Positions 21,828-33,228 of a stretch of 64,000 nt of DNA are shown piece after piece. Both the position numbers and the translations under genes were made by a program. How positions within the stretch are numbered: the stretch's first letter is position 1; every line of letters begins with the position of its first letter. The notes under the pieces were generated by a model, which worked only from the letters and a program-made list of their open reading frames with translations, ran no database searches and had not been told where the DNA came from. This DNA is from Strigamia acuminata (taxonomy: Eukaryota; Arthropoda; Chilopoda; Geophilomorpha; Linotaeniidae): assembly GCA_949358305.1 (NCBI GenBank), contig OX442314.1:39874581-39938580 (forward strand). Reading direction: 5' to 3'.

Positions 21828-22573
21828 AATGTACAAAACAAATGATACGTTTGACAAACGATACTCACAATTATCAAGCGCAAACAACACGAACGCGCAC
21901 AGAACGAACAACAGGAACACTTATAACTTTCACGTGAATAATCCAATCAAAAATGCGCTTTATCGTAAACTAATGCTTCGAGAAGCTTCGATGAACAATT
22001 GAAAACTCGCACATGTAATAAAGTCGGGTTCGAGGTTAGACACTAACTAATTACAATAGAAGAGCGACATTCAGTGTTGGAATTCGGAAGTTAACGAAGG
22101 TTGTCTTCGCTCAAAACTCTCGTTTCAAAGTGATTAAATAAGGATGGTGAGACAAACAAGTAATAATTCAGAACACAAAATATTAATTTAAATAAAGTGC
22201 GCATAAATTATATTGATTGAATAATTTAAATGAACTGTGGAAATAACCACGTGCTATTGTTAGAGATTAATTGGCATCGCGCACTCTGGTGACGGACATA
22301 GTCCCTGATTGAAATGGACTTAGTCAATTTCCAGTCGCGAGTGAATGTAAACATGAAACACATAACACAAAATATTAAATATAAAATATGAAGAAAACAT
22401 AAAATAACATAAAACATAAAAATTGAGATGAATAAATTTAAAATAAAAGAAAAAATAGTTTTTTTTAAACAAAATAGGTAGTAAAGATAGATTTACACCG
22501 GATTACACTTGGGTTTTTTTTTTTTTGTTTTTTTTTTTTTTTTTTTAGTTTAGTTTTAGAAAATAAAAGAAAA
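21828..22573. other. Gyp1 spacer between integrase and post-pol ORF
   Basis: AT-rich non-coding. It holds long T tracts at about 22511-22548 (A-rich on the element's strand). No ORF is supported. Confidence 0.5.
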
Positions 22574-25142
22574 TTACTTAAATGAAAGAAAATAGGTAGA
22601 AAAAATATCTAAAGTGTTGACAGTAAAAATTTCAACATGTTTATCAATAATTTCAACGTCTTGTAAAGTTAAAAAATTGGCCTCGGCAAAAAACCAATGT
22701 CGCAATTCCACTACATTGTAGGGCTGGGTTTTTTGACCGTTTTCATCCATTAGGATTACTGTATTGGGGCCCACCAATCTATGTATAATATATACACCTT
22801 CAGTACGCTGGCGTAAACCTGCTGCGAATTGTTTATCGGCAGATGAAGGTTGCCGATTGCGCAAAGTTACCCAGTCGCCAGGACGGAAGTCATGGGGGCG
22901 CCGTTTTAAATCGAACCACTTTTTGTGTCGAATTTGGGACTCGCGCAAGTTGTTAATCGCGCTTTCTCGCATTCTACGCATATGTTCGTGCAAATTCTCA
23001 GCTTCAACGGGCGGTAACGGTTCTCCGTCATCCGTGTCGCTATCCAGGTCGCCTGGGAATCGAGCTTCCTGGCCTATTACCATTTTAAAGGGTGAATACT
23101 TTAAAGAAATTTGATATGCCGAATTAATTGCGAGCACGAAATAGCCAATATTGACATCCCATCGCGTATGGTCATCGTCAATATATGCTAATATACAGTT
23201 CTTTAAAGATTGGTTGAGTCTTTCCGCAATATTACCTTGCGGGTGGTATGCGGCGGTATATCTATTTATTGCGCCAAGTTGCTGGATTTGGCTACGAAAT
23301 TCTGGTGAGCGAAAAGCAGGCGCATTATCGCTGATAATTATCTTGGGAAAACCCCATCTTTTACAGAATTTCTGAATTTGTTTGACCGTAGTCGCTATAT
23401 TCGAATTTTCAGTTAAGCGTACGTCTAACCATCGGCTAGCAGAGTCGACCATCACAAAGGCATAGCAATGTCCTTCTGTGGATCGAGGTTTCTTGCCGTA
23501 ATAGTCGATGTAAATGGCAGAGAAAAGATGGCGCGATCTGGACATTATCATTTTTCCATATGGGAGTCTGTTAAGGGGTTTAGCTCTTTGACACGCTTCG
23601 CATACCTGGATCCATGTTCTGATATCCTCGCGCATCTTTGGCCAAAATACGCGCGATTTAATGCGATGGAGTGTTCGTTCTTGCCCCATATGTCCAACTA
23701 CGGGAGGATAGTGCATTGCGCGGAAATATCTTTCTCTAAGCTCAAATGGGAGATATATTTGGCGCCTCTTTCTAATTTCATTAATATGGACAGGAGGGAA
23801 ACGACATAACATCTCTTTATACATGCCGAAATCTTGCGCGTCAGCCACAATTTTAGCAGCCTCATCTGGATCAAGTGGTAACATTTGGGCAGTTAAATAA
23901 AATATCAACTCACGCGACCAGGGGTCCTGTCTTTGCGCAGCGATGATTTCAGCAGCAGTAGGCAACAGCTCGAACGGAGGATGTTCGATTGGAGGATCGT
24001 GCTCCAGTTCGGCTTGCTTCTCTGCTTCAGTTCTTGTACCCTCAACTACTGTCCTTTCCCGTCGTGGACGCAATCTCGATGGAGTCCTTTGCGCTGATGT
24101 TGGAGGCGCATAATAACTTCTTGTCGGCGGCGACATGTCACGAATAGGTCCAAAACTGTCCTCAGACGATGTGGAATCAGAATCCGGGTCTGAAGTATAT
24201 CCCTCTGGCCTCTGCTGTCCTGATGGTCCCGCCGCATCGTCATACATCACTGGTTCAGAAGGTTGACGCGGAGAAATAACAGGAAAATCAGTGATAGGAA
24301 TTGAGGGTGTTGGGGAAGGAGTTGGTAAATTTGGAATTTCAGGAGAAGGTTTAGGAATAGGCCTTCGATGGCTACCGGGTTGAATTATTGGTGCAGGGAC
24401 TCCAGTTATTCGACGGAAATTTCGTCGTATTCTGTCCACCAAAGTTCCAGGCGTCGGCAATTGTGAAGGCGCCGAAGCAGTCCTTTTTCTGAAGCTAGAT
24501 GGATTTATTGGCGCAGGAATTTTAGTTGGAATAAGTACCGGAGGTGGAATGGAACTAGGAATAGGAGTGGATATTGGAGTTGTAGGAGGTGTAGGAATAG
24601 GTAAGTGTGGCGGAATCAAAACAGGTTTAGATTTGGGTTTCACCACATGTGAAGGGATAGTGGATTTATGTTTCACCGCCTTCAACTTTCCTACTTGCTG
24701 TGATTTCAATAACTTTGGAAATGTCCATTTTTTAATAGTTCCTGCATACCTGGGTGGTAGCCATGGTGGTGTTTTAGGAATTAAAGATGGATCCTTTAAT
24801 CTAGCTCGAGTTCGTGTTGCTATTGCGCGTTTAGCACGAGGAGATAAAATTGGCACAATATTAATTTTGCGTGGTCTTCCTCGTTTCTTTATCAAAATTG
24901 GAATTAAAGAGCGCTGTCTACGAGTCCGCAAAGGCACTGAAACACGAACTGGTGATAAATTAGGAGTTTTTACTTGTGAAGTTGGTTGCGCAACTGGAAC
25001 AGGCACATTTGGCGTTGCAGTTGGTTGCACAACTGGTGTCGGCGCAACTGGAGATAAAGTAGGCGGAGGTACCGACGTCGGAGTAGTAGCTGCGCCAGTT
25101 GGAGGTGGAGCTTGCGCACCTGAAGTTGGCGCATGTCCAGTC
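22574..25142 (-). pseudogene. Gyp1 integrase part of pol, cut off by copia-A
   Basis: Starts at the copia-A junction and runs to the pol stop. The first third is a long proline/threonine-rich linker (for example PTPPTTPISTPIPSS). Then comes an integrase with the HHCC zinc region (VGHMGQERTLHRIK ... CEACQRAK) and the DDE core (AIYIDYYG, IISDNAPAF, AERLNQSLKN). A C-terminal domain with RPGDWVTLRNRQ follows. Integrase joins element cDNA to host DNA. Removing copia-A and one GCTTT copy puts this in frame with RNase H at 49605, so it was one pol frame. A proline-rich linker of over 300 residues between RNase H and integrase is unusual. Confidence 0.88.
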
Positions 25143-25147
25143 GCTTT

Positions 25148-25618
25148 TGTTGGTTATCGATGCCAAACAGTCCTCCGTACTTGTTTTGCGCATTTCTTAA
25201 TGTATTACTGCATTATGCAGCCTAGTGTATTTATTAGGATTTATTTCATTATTTAACATTGGGCATAATGCTGCCTCTATACTGTTTACATTTGTATTAC
25301 TTATTATCAACACCAGATGGTGTGCATGTATGTTTTTCTCAATCACAATGGCCGCTTGCATGCCAGCAAGCACTCATGTATTTTCTCCACCTAAATGGAC
25401 CAAATTATGTAAGCATTTTCGTTTTAATTAAACATTTAGTTTATTTTTACATTTTGTTTGTCACTTATGAGCATTTTAGAGTGCAGTGACTTTATTTTCC
25501 ACCATTTTCAAGCGCTGGAGGTGCGCGCACGTCATTGCGCTCATATTAGCCGTGTTTCGGCATTTAAACTCGCTTCCACACACAGTATTTCATACTGTGA
25601 GCGCACTCCTCTGCTACA
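25148..25618 (+). repeat. copia-A 5' LTR (471 bp)
   Basis: Nearly identical to 49129-49599. One T/G difference was seen near 25454/49435. Confidence 0.93.
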
Positions 25619-25620
25619 AG

Positions 25621-25638
25621 TGGTAGCAGAGGATGGTT
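25621..25638 (+). promoter_or_regulatory. copia-A primer binding site, initiator tRNA 3' end
   Basis: TGGTAGCAGAGGATGGTT begins two bases after the 5' LTR. It is the complement of the 3' end of eukaryotic initiator Met tRNA (CCATCCTCTGCTACCA). Copia-B has the same site. Confidence 0.85.
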
Positions 25639-26489
25639 GCTATCCTTGCAGCACGCCGAAACCGCTAATTTTTATCGCCATTTTCGCGAAATTCGCGAAT
25701 TTGCGATAAATTTTCTATTTGCAGATTGCGCCGATTTCCGCGACGATTTTCGTCTCTAGAACGTTCGAGACGACACGCCGACGTTCTCACGTAGTCTGCA
25801 CGACCAACTCTACGATTTTTCATTTAATTTCGTCCGAATTTCTGCGGGTTTCGCAATTTTCGAGACGAATTTCAATTTATTTTCAGATTTTCGCTGTTTT
25901 CCAACGAGAATCAACGTTGGAAACCCGTTTTACACAGCGTGAACGACGATTTGGACTAATTCCCGACTTAGTACACCGTGTACGGTCGTTGTATCGACGA
26001 TTTTTCTCGAAGAAACGACGATTTTCGACGATTTTCGCATTTAAATGCGCAACTACGCCATTTTCATCTCTAGATTGGCGCAACGTCTCATCACACTAAT
26101 TAATACTTGCCTTTCAGTTGTCGTAATTAGCTTGTTAGTATTTAAGGTCGTATTAAGTTTTTGTGGGTCTTTTAGAATAGTTTTTGCTCTTCTGTTCCAG
26201 TCGGAACTACCGCATTAACTCATTCCTAGCCAGTGCTTACCGTGGCCAACAGGTACTCCCGCGCCTCCAGGCAGGCGAACGGACCCCTGTGTGTTGGCTG
26301 GCTAGGGTTATTTGGCCACTTCAGAAGTGGTCGCCCAATTCGATTGATATCCACTTTGACAGTGCTCCGATTAGTGCGCCGTATTTGTGTAGTGCTATGC
26401 GATATTGTGCACCGAGACCGTCAAGTGCTCCAATTGTACCATTCTCCATCCAGTGTGTTTTGCTACGGGTTGTTTCGTAACTCCACGTC
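25639..26489 (+). other. copia-A untranslated leader
   Basis: About 850 bases between the primer site and the gag ATG. TTTTCG-rich, similar in style to the copia-B leader. No ORF is supported. It probably carries packaging and regulatory RNA signals. Confidence 0.6.
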
Positions 26490-29159
26490 ATGTCGAAGTC
26501 CGCAGACGGAAATCCAGGACGTCTTCCCATCCTTAGCGTAGGAAACTACGAACTTTGGCAGTGCTCAATGCGCATGGTACTCCGAAGCGAGGAATTGTGG
26601 GAACACGTAACGGAAGAAGAGGAGGAAGATTTCCTTAAAACAGCTGGGGACAAAGAGAAAAAGAAGTACAAGCGTCGTAAAGCCAAGGCATTAGGCTTAA
26701 TATACTGTTCTGTAAGCGAGGCGAAGAAGTCTGCGCTAGATGATTGTAAAACCCCGAAGGAAGCATGGGACATTTTAGCCAACATTTATGCGCCATCATC
26801 TCGTGCGCGACAGGCAGCCATGCGCCGAGAATTTTTGAATTTGCGCCTAGAGCAGGGCGAAGATATGGCCGACTTCTTAGGACGCGTTGACTATCATGTC
26901 CGCCAAATGAAGGATATCGGAGAGATAACTTCGTCTGATCACCACGCTTACCAATACTTGGACTTATTGCCTCGTGAATATTCACAGATTTCATTCACGA
27001 CATATCACTTGCCCAAAGGAGAATTTACACCAAAGAAAGTGTCTGAACAATTGCTCGCGGAACATATGCGACTCAAAGCTATGGATTCGCGCGACATAGA
27101 CAATTCTAAATCTCCACGTGCCTATGCTGGTGAAAAACAGCAACGTGGGAGAAATCGTTCTCGTCCCTCTCGACCGTTATCTTCGGTGCAGTGTTTTAAT
27201 TGCCAGGAATTTGGCCATTACGCAAATAAATGTCCATTACCGCCGCGCCGAGATGACAAAAATCAGCCGACAGCTTCACTTCAAAGGAAGCCAAGAAGTT
27301 CTAGCCGCAAACGCAACAAGAACTCAAACCGTGATGATTCGAGGCCAAGGGGGAATTCCAGCGCAAGACGGGAAACGAACTTTTTCGCCAGTGCGCCTCA
27401 ACCAATGCCCACAATTCACTTCATGCAATCACATGAATGGATAGTGGATTGTGGGGCAACGGATCATGTGTGCCACGTCCAGGCTTGGTTTCAGGACTTT
27501 GTTAAAGTTGTGCCCTTTAACATAGCATTAGGTCAAGGACATTCCGAAGTTCTTGGAAAGGGCAAAGTCCAGATTGTCACAATGATCAACAATGTAGAAT
27601 GTGTCGCGAATCTCCAAGATGTGCTGTTTGCGCCAAAATTTGAGGCGAATTTGATCTCCGTATCAAAAATGGACAAAGCCAAACATCATATCCATATTTG
27701 GGATGGAGGAGTCCATGTCTACAAATCTGATATCAATCATCCAATGCTTCGAGCCAAAGAAAAGGGCGGTCTGTATTACGTCGACGGCTTATGTACACCC
27801 TCAACGGTCATATCAACAGTTAATGCGCCAGTTATACAGACGACCGCTCCAGCCCGAACATTAGTCACGGCAGAAGAGGACTACATTCAATATCCAAAGG
27901 CAAAGAAAAAGTCGAAGGACCCGGAACTGTTTACGGATTTTCGGCTCGAATTCCCTCCTTTGCCGAATGAAATTCCTCCACCTGCACCAATTAAAGTAAC
28001 CCAGTCCAAGACACTTCCTGTACCTACTCCCACCAATCCGTTACCTCAAGTCCCATCCTTTGCCAAGACATTAAAGGCAAACCCACCGATCTCCCAACCG
28101 AATTCAAATTCAAAACCGAATTCAAAGCCAACCAACGCAAAGAAGGTTGCAGCACCATCGGTTAAAAAGGATGCGACAGGGATATGGCACAGCAGATTGG
28201 GTCACCTTCATACCAATGCGATGAAACTTTTGGCCGGAAATGACCAACTTTACGGAGTTACACCGGCAGAAGTGAACAAAGAACTATCGTGTAATCATTG
28301 TCGAATTGCGAAATCAACGCGCATTTCTCACAAGCCGGATGCGCACCCCTTTTCAACTAAAGCCCTAGATCTCCTACACATGGACGTGTGGGGAGCTTCA
28401 AGAACGACTTCCTACGGAGGCGCGCGTTATGTGTTAACGATTATCGATGACGCCACGCGCTATGCCTGGATATTTCCGATGGCCCAAAAATCCCAAGTGT
28501 TTGGACTCTTTAAGGACTATGTCACACGAATTGAACGAGTGACGGGCAAACGAGTCAAGGCCATCCGAACAGACCGAGGAGGAGAATTCTTATCAAACGA
28601 ATTTGACCGCTATTTAAAAGAGACCGGAATTCAGGCCCAAAGGACCAATCCACATAGCCCCGCTATGAATGGCACAGCAGAGCGAATAAACCGCACCATG
28701 GCGGATTACACGCGTGCCATACTAGATGAAACTGGACTTCCAAACGAACTTTGGGCGGAATTCGCAGTGACTTTCTCGTACATAAAGAACCGGTGTCCTC
28801 ATTCTCGTCTCAAAAATGAGGTGCCCTATATCCTGTGGCGACGACGTGCCCTTTCGCTCAGACACCTGCGCAAGTTAGGCTCCAAGTGCTGGGTTCATCA
28901 TACAGCGCCCGGCAGGGACAAATTGGATCCACGAGCTTGGGAGGGCTATTTAGTCGGATACGCCACGACAACGCGAGGTTATCGCGTCTGGAATCCAACA
29001 GATAACAAGGTTATCGAGTCCATTCACGTCAAAATAGATGAACGGCAGTCCTATAAACGCTCAAATCATTATCGAGGTCCACAGGAACCGTGGACAGGAC
29101 CAGATTTGGACCAAACGCATCAAGCGTCGCAAATTTATGAACCATTGCGCATTTCACAA
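26490..29159 (+). pseudogene. copia-A gag-protease-integrase (first part of gag-pol)
   Basis: ATG at 26490. A copia-type gag (NYELWQCSMRMVLRSEELW) is followed by a CCHC knuckle CFNCQEFGHYANKC. The protease site is WIVDCGATDHVCH, in which the residue after the catalytic Asp is Cys rather than Ser/Thr. Integrase has the pre-integrase zinc region (WHSRLGHLHTNAM ... CNHCRIAKS) and the DDE core (LLHMDVWGA, IRTDRGGEF, GTAERINRTM). It joins truncated Gyp2 DNA at 29159/29160; the rest of pol is at 46704-48920. The last 86 bases (29074-29159) are duplicated at 46704-46789. It is closely related to copia-B over its whole length. Confidence 0.9.
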
Positions 29160-30664
29160 TGGGAGAGCTTGTACGGGAAGCAGAGTTCCAGGTGGATAGC
29201 GTAGCGAGTGGGTTTCCGGCGTCGAGCGCAAGGTTGGATCAGATCCGGAAGCGAACCGCCGAGGATGAAGAGGGTAGACTTTTGATGGGATACATCAAGG
29301 AAGGCTGGCCAGAGAAGCATCATTTGCCCCTGTCGATGGGAGTATTTTGGAAGGATCGGGGTTATCTGACAGCGTGGAGGGGGTTGATCCTGAAGAATGA
29401 CCGTATTTTCGTGCCGGCCGGCTTAAGAAGGGAGATTTTGGCTAAATTGCATGAAGGCCATCAGGGGATTGGTCACTGCAGGGCAAGGGCCCGGCAGTCA
29501 GTGTGGTGGCCTGGCCTGAGCCAGCAGTTGGCACAGTTGGTCGGCGACTGTAGGACGTGTCAGCAGTTTCGGGTGCCGCTGCGGGAGCCGATGATCGCGA
29601 CGGCGACGCCTTTGCTGCCTTGGCAGAAGGTGGGAACTGATATTTTTTTTTGGCGGGGCGGTAGTTACCTGCTTGTTGTCGACTACTACTCTCATTTCGT
29701 GGAATTAGAACGCTTGGATCGCATTACATCGGCGGCAGTGATCAGTAGGATGGAGTCGATTTTCGCGCGGCACGGGTATCCCGAGGAAATGGTGAGCGAC
29801 TCGGGGACGCAATTTATGGCGGCCGAATTCGTGCGGTACGCGACCGAGAACGACTTCCGCCTTGTTACGAGTAGTCCGCATTACCACCAAAGTAACGGGG
29901 AAGCCGAAAGATTCGTTGCCACGGTCAAGCAGATGTTGGCCAAGAACGAGAATCCATATAAGGCATTGCTCCAATATCGAAATACACCGGGACCAAGTGG
30001 GTATAGTCCGGCACAGTTGCTAATGTCGCGGCGCTTGAGGACGGGCATTCCGGTGCTCCAGACAGCGCTGCAGCCAAGGATTCCGAATCATCGCGAGTTC
30101 CGAAAGAAACAAGAGGAGGCGAAGAGTCAACAGTGCGCGGATTACAACAGGCGGCACCGAGTGGTCCAGCGGCGCGAGTTGGTCGATGGCGAGGAAGTTT
30201 GGATTACGAACGAGAAGGTGTCGGGAGCAGTGGTGGGACCTGCCGGGACTCCGAGGTCGTACCTTGTAGAGACACCGCGGGGGACCATTCGGCGCAATAG
30301 TAACCAGTTGGTGCCAAGGATGACGGAGGGACCCGGGATAGAGGCGGCAGAGCGGTCAGCGGCATCGGACACCACCAGAGTCGAGGCGAATGAACGAGAC
30401 GGAGGATGGCGAGGCGAATGAGGGACCGGGGGAGCCGATAGTGGCCGCGAATCCGGCTGTGGCGGAGAATGGAGGAAGGACCGTGTATACGACGAGGTCA
30501 GGGCGACGTGTTATACCGCCAGAGCGCTTGATAGAGACGATGAATGAATTGAACTTTAATGGAGTCTGATTTTAGTGGTTTTATTTTGTGTTTTATTTTT
30601 ATTGTATTTTGATGTTGAATTGTATTTTATATCCTTTGTCGGATCGCGTTCCCCCAGGGGAAGA
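29160..30664 (+). pseudogene. Gyp2 unit 1: truncated integrase end of pol
   Basis: Starts inside pol at the position equal to 40672 in unit 2. It carries the integrase zinc region (LHEGHQGIGHCRARARQS) and core (SDSGTQFMAAEF). Relative to unit 2 it has lost two bases (AG) near 30396, which changes the last residues and ends the frame at 30421. RT and everything upstream are missing. The junction with copia-A has only one base of overlap. Confidence 0.9.
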
Positions 30665-30784
30665 TGTGGTGTTCGCCACTAGAGGGCGATGGGGGCGCGG
30701 TCACATGTGCATTGTGGTGGGAGTGGCACTTTTTCATTAAAGCTCAACACGGCACGTATCGCTCTCTTATTACGACACACGACA
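30665..30784 (+). repeat. Gyp2 LTR, first (120 bp)
   Basis: TGTGGTGTTCGCC...CACGACA, preceded by the purine tract AGGGGAAGA. The primer site TGGTGTCAGAAGTGG starts at 30785. Confidence 0.8.
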
Positions 30785-30799
30785 TGGTGTCAGAAGTGG
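30785..30799 (+). promoter_or_regulatory. Gyp2 primer binding site (unit 2)
   Basis: TGGTGTCAGAAGTGG directly abuts the LTR. It begins TGG as a complement of tRNA CCA, and resembles leucine-tRNA-type sites. Unit 3 has the same site at 42299-42313. Confidence 0.65.
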
Positions 30800-31783
30800 T
30801 TTTTGGGACGGTTTTTCAAGAGTTTGGTGTGGCGTAGGATTGCAGGCGACAGTGGGAGGAACGTGTGAGTTTTGACGAGTGAAAGATTGATATTAAGACT
30901 GAAAACAGTGTTGTGGCGGCGGGCCGAGGATCAAAGATGGCGGCGTCGTTTCAGTTCGTTCCGCCGACGCCTTTTGATTTTAAATGCGCCGAGGGTTGGC
31001 CAAAGTGGATTCGGAGGTTCGAGCGGTATCGTGAGTCCTCGGAGTTGGATGTGGCGACTGAGTTGAGGCAGGTGACGACGTTAATTTATTGTTTGGGCGA
31101 TGAAGCGGAGGACATTTTGGCCGCTTCAACCGTGACAGCGGCGGAGAAGAAGAAATACGCTAATGTGAAGAAAATATTCGAGGACTATTTTGTGGGTAAG
31201 CGGAATGTGATTTATGAACGTGCTAAATTTCACCGTAGGAAACAAGAGCCTGGAGAGACGGTGGACGCGTTCGTGACGGCGCTGCACGCGTTAATTGATA
31301 CGTGCGCTTATGCCAGCTTGAAGGACGAGTTGGTGCGCGATCGGTTCGTCGTGGGATTGTTGGATGCGAAAATATCCGAGACATTGCAGCTGGACGGCAA
31401 ATTGACATTGGAGACAGCGGTCGAGAAGGCGCGGATGAAGGAGGTGGTTAAGGGCCAGCAGAGCTTTATTCGTGCGGAAGAGCCGAATATATTGACGGTG
31501 GGAGAGATGAAGTTTGGCCGTCGGGAGCAGCAGGAGCGGAGGCCCGGTAACGCGCCGAGTGGCGGTCAGTCGAGTTCGGGAGTTCGGCCGCCGGGGCCTG
31601 GATGCCGCAATTGTGGGTTTCCAAGGCACGAGCGAGGCGAGTGTCCAGCGAGGGAGGCCAAATGTCGAAGATGCGGAGGAAAAGGCCATTATGCTCGCGT
31701 TTGTAGGAGTGCGCCGACGCATGAGATTCGCGAAGCCGAGGGAGGTCAGCTGGGAGAGCTGTTTCAGCAGGAGGCGCTGTTTT

Positions 31784-32329
31784 TGTTGGTCTACGGACCG
31801 TGTTTGTAGTCGATGTAAGACAGATTCGGCTTGTATTATCATTTTACCGGTGTATTTCTCAATTATTGCTTATTTACCGATCTTTTAAGTTGTTTATCAT
31901 ATTTTTGGTCATTTAGTCATTGTTTATGTATTTTAGCATGAGGCACCATGCATTTGTTAGTTTTGGAAGTTACTTTGACTATTTTCCTAATTTGCAATGT
32001 TGTATTGCGACACAAGGTGTCGCTACTCACTCTCTCTCGAATCCAAGATGGCGCTGCACACGGAGTTGCTTGCCCATCCTTTTTCCCAACCTGATTTGGA
32101 CCACTATGTAAGATATTTTGTTTATATTAAATCATTTTATTATTTGTATATGCTATTTGCATCATTCCACGGCATATAAGTGCTTGTGCACGGCCGTATC
32201 TTGCTCGAAACGTTTTCGGCGCGAGTATTCTGCGCGCGAGAATTTGCGAGCACTCTGCGAGTCGGGTTCCGACTCTGTTTTCGATTTTTCGCTCGTAATT
32301 CCGAGCTAATTTCCTCCTCCTCTGCTACA
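31784..32329 (+). repeat. copia-B 5' LTR (546 bp)
   Basis: No difference from 38342-38887 was seen by eye. Contains a GGCATATAAG box (about 32170-32179). Confidence 0.94.
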
Positions 32330-32331
32330 AT

Positions 32332-32349
32332 TGGTAGCAGAGGATGGTT
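32332..32349 (+). promoter_or_regulatory. copia-B primer binding site, initiator tRNA 3' end
   Basis: TGGTAGCAGAGGATGGTT, two bases after the LTR and identical to copia-A. Confidence 0.85.
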
Positions 32350-33228
32350 GCTATCCTCTGTTAGCACGCTTTCCACTAATTTTTGCCAAGAAATTCGCGA
32401 TTTTCGCGATTCGCGGCAAATTTTTGCCTATTTTCAGATTCCGACGTCGATTTCCGCCGATTTTCGTCCTTTTCGTTTTCGTAACGTCTTCGAGACGTTC
32501 ATTCGACGTTCTACCGACGTTCTCCTGTCTAACTTTGCCGAAAATTACGCGGGTTACGCGAATTTTCCGGCAAATCTTTATATTTTCAGATTTAACGCTG
32601 ATTTCGCCGAGATTCCGACTCGTCACCGCCGACGAGGCGTGTTATCATCTAGAAACGGGCAAAACCCGCTGTATTCACCCCGGTGTGTCTACAGTATCGT
32701 CGATTTATTTATCTTTCGACGATTTTTGGATTTTTCCTCGATTTATTCGGGTCGAATGCGCTTTTCAGCCGCTTTTTCGAGAAAAGCGAGCAAACCCGTG
32801 TTTTCTACACGACGGTGTGGTGACCAGCCCACACAGAATCTCCATTTCGCCTTCTTTATTTTTCAGGGTCGTATTATTATTATTGTTAGATTTAAGGGGG
32901 ATTTTGGTGTGGGACATTTAGTATCCTCGGCGCCCTTCGCTCGAATCCGGGCAAGCGTCGTTGTATTCCCCGATAGTGCTTGTCGTGGTACAAGTGAGGT
33001 TTCCCGCGGTTCCAGGCAACCGGTCGGACCCTCTCAGACTGGCTATCGGGGGTTTTTTGATTTCTTCAGAAGGAATCGCCCCATTTACGGTTTCCGCTTT
33101 GAACCACGAGGGAGGTGTGTGTGTGTTGTGAAGTGCATCGTGTTCGTCAGTGCTCCGAATTTAGTGCGCCAATACCACTCTCGTCGCTTCTGTGATTTTT
33201 CGCGTTCTGTCTCGCCTTGGCTGCTATC
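32350..33228 (+). other. copia-B untranslated leader
   Basis: TTTTCG-rich sequence before the gag ATG. A long stop-free frame crosses it, but the frame is absent from the copia-A leader and is not considered a gene. Confidence 0.55.

Noticed and set aside
24549-25256. A 235-codon plus-strand frame opposite the Gyp1 proline-rich linker
   Set aside because: Gly/Val-rich mirror of the Pro-rich coding strand, crossing the copia-A boundary. It is a shadow.
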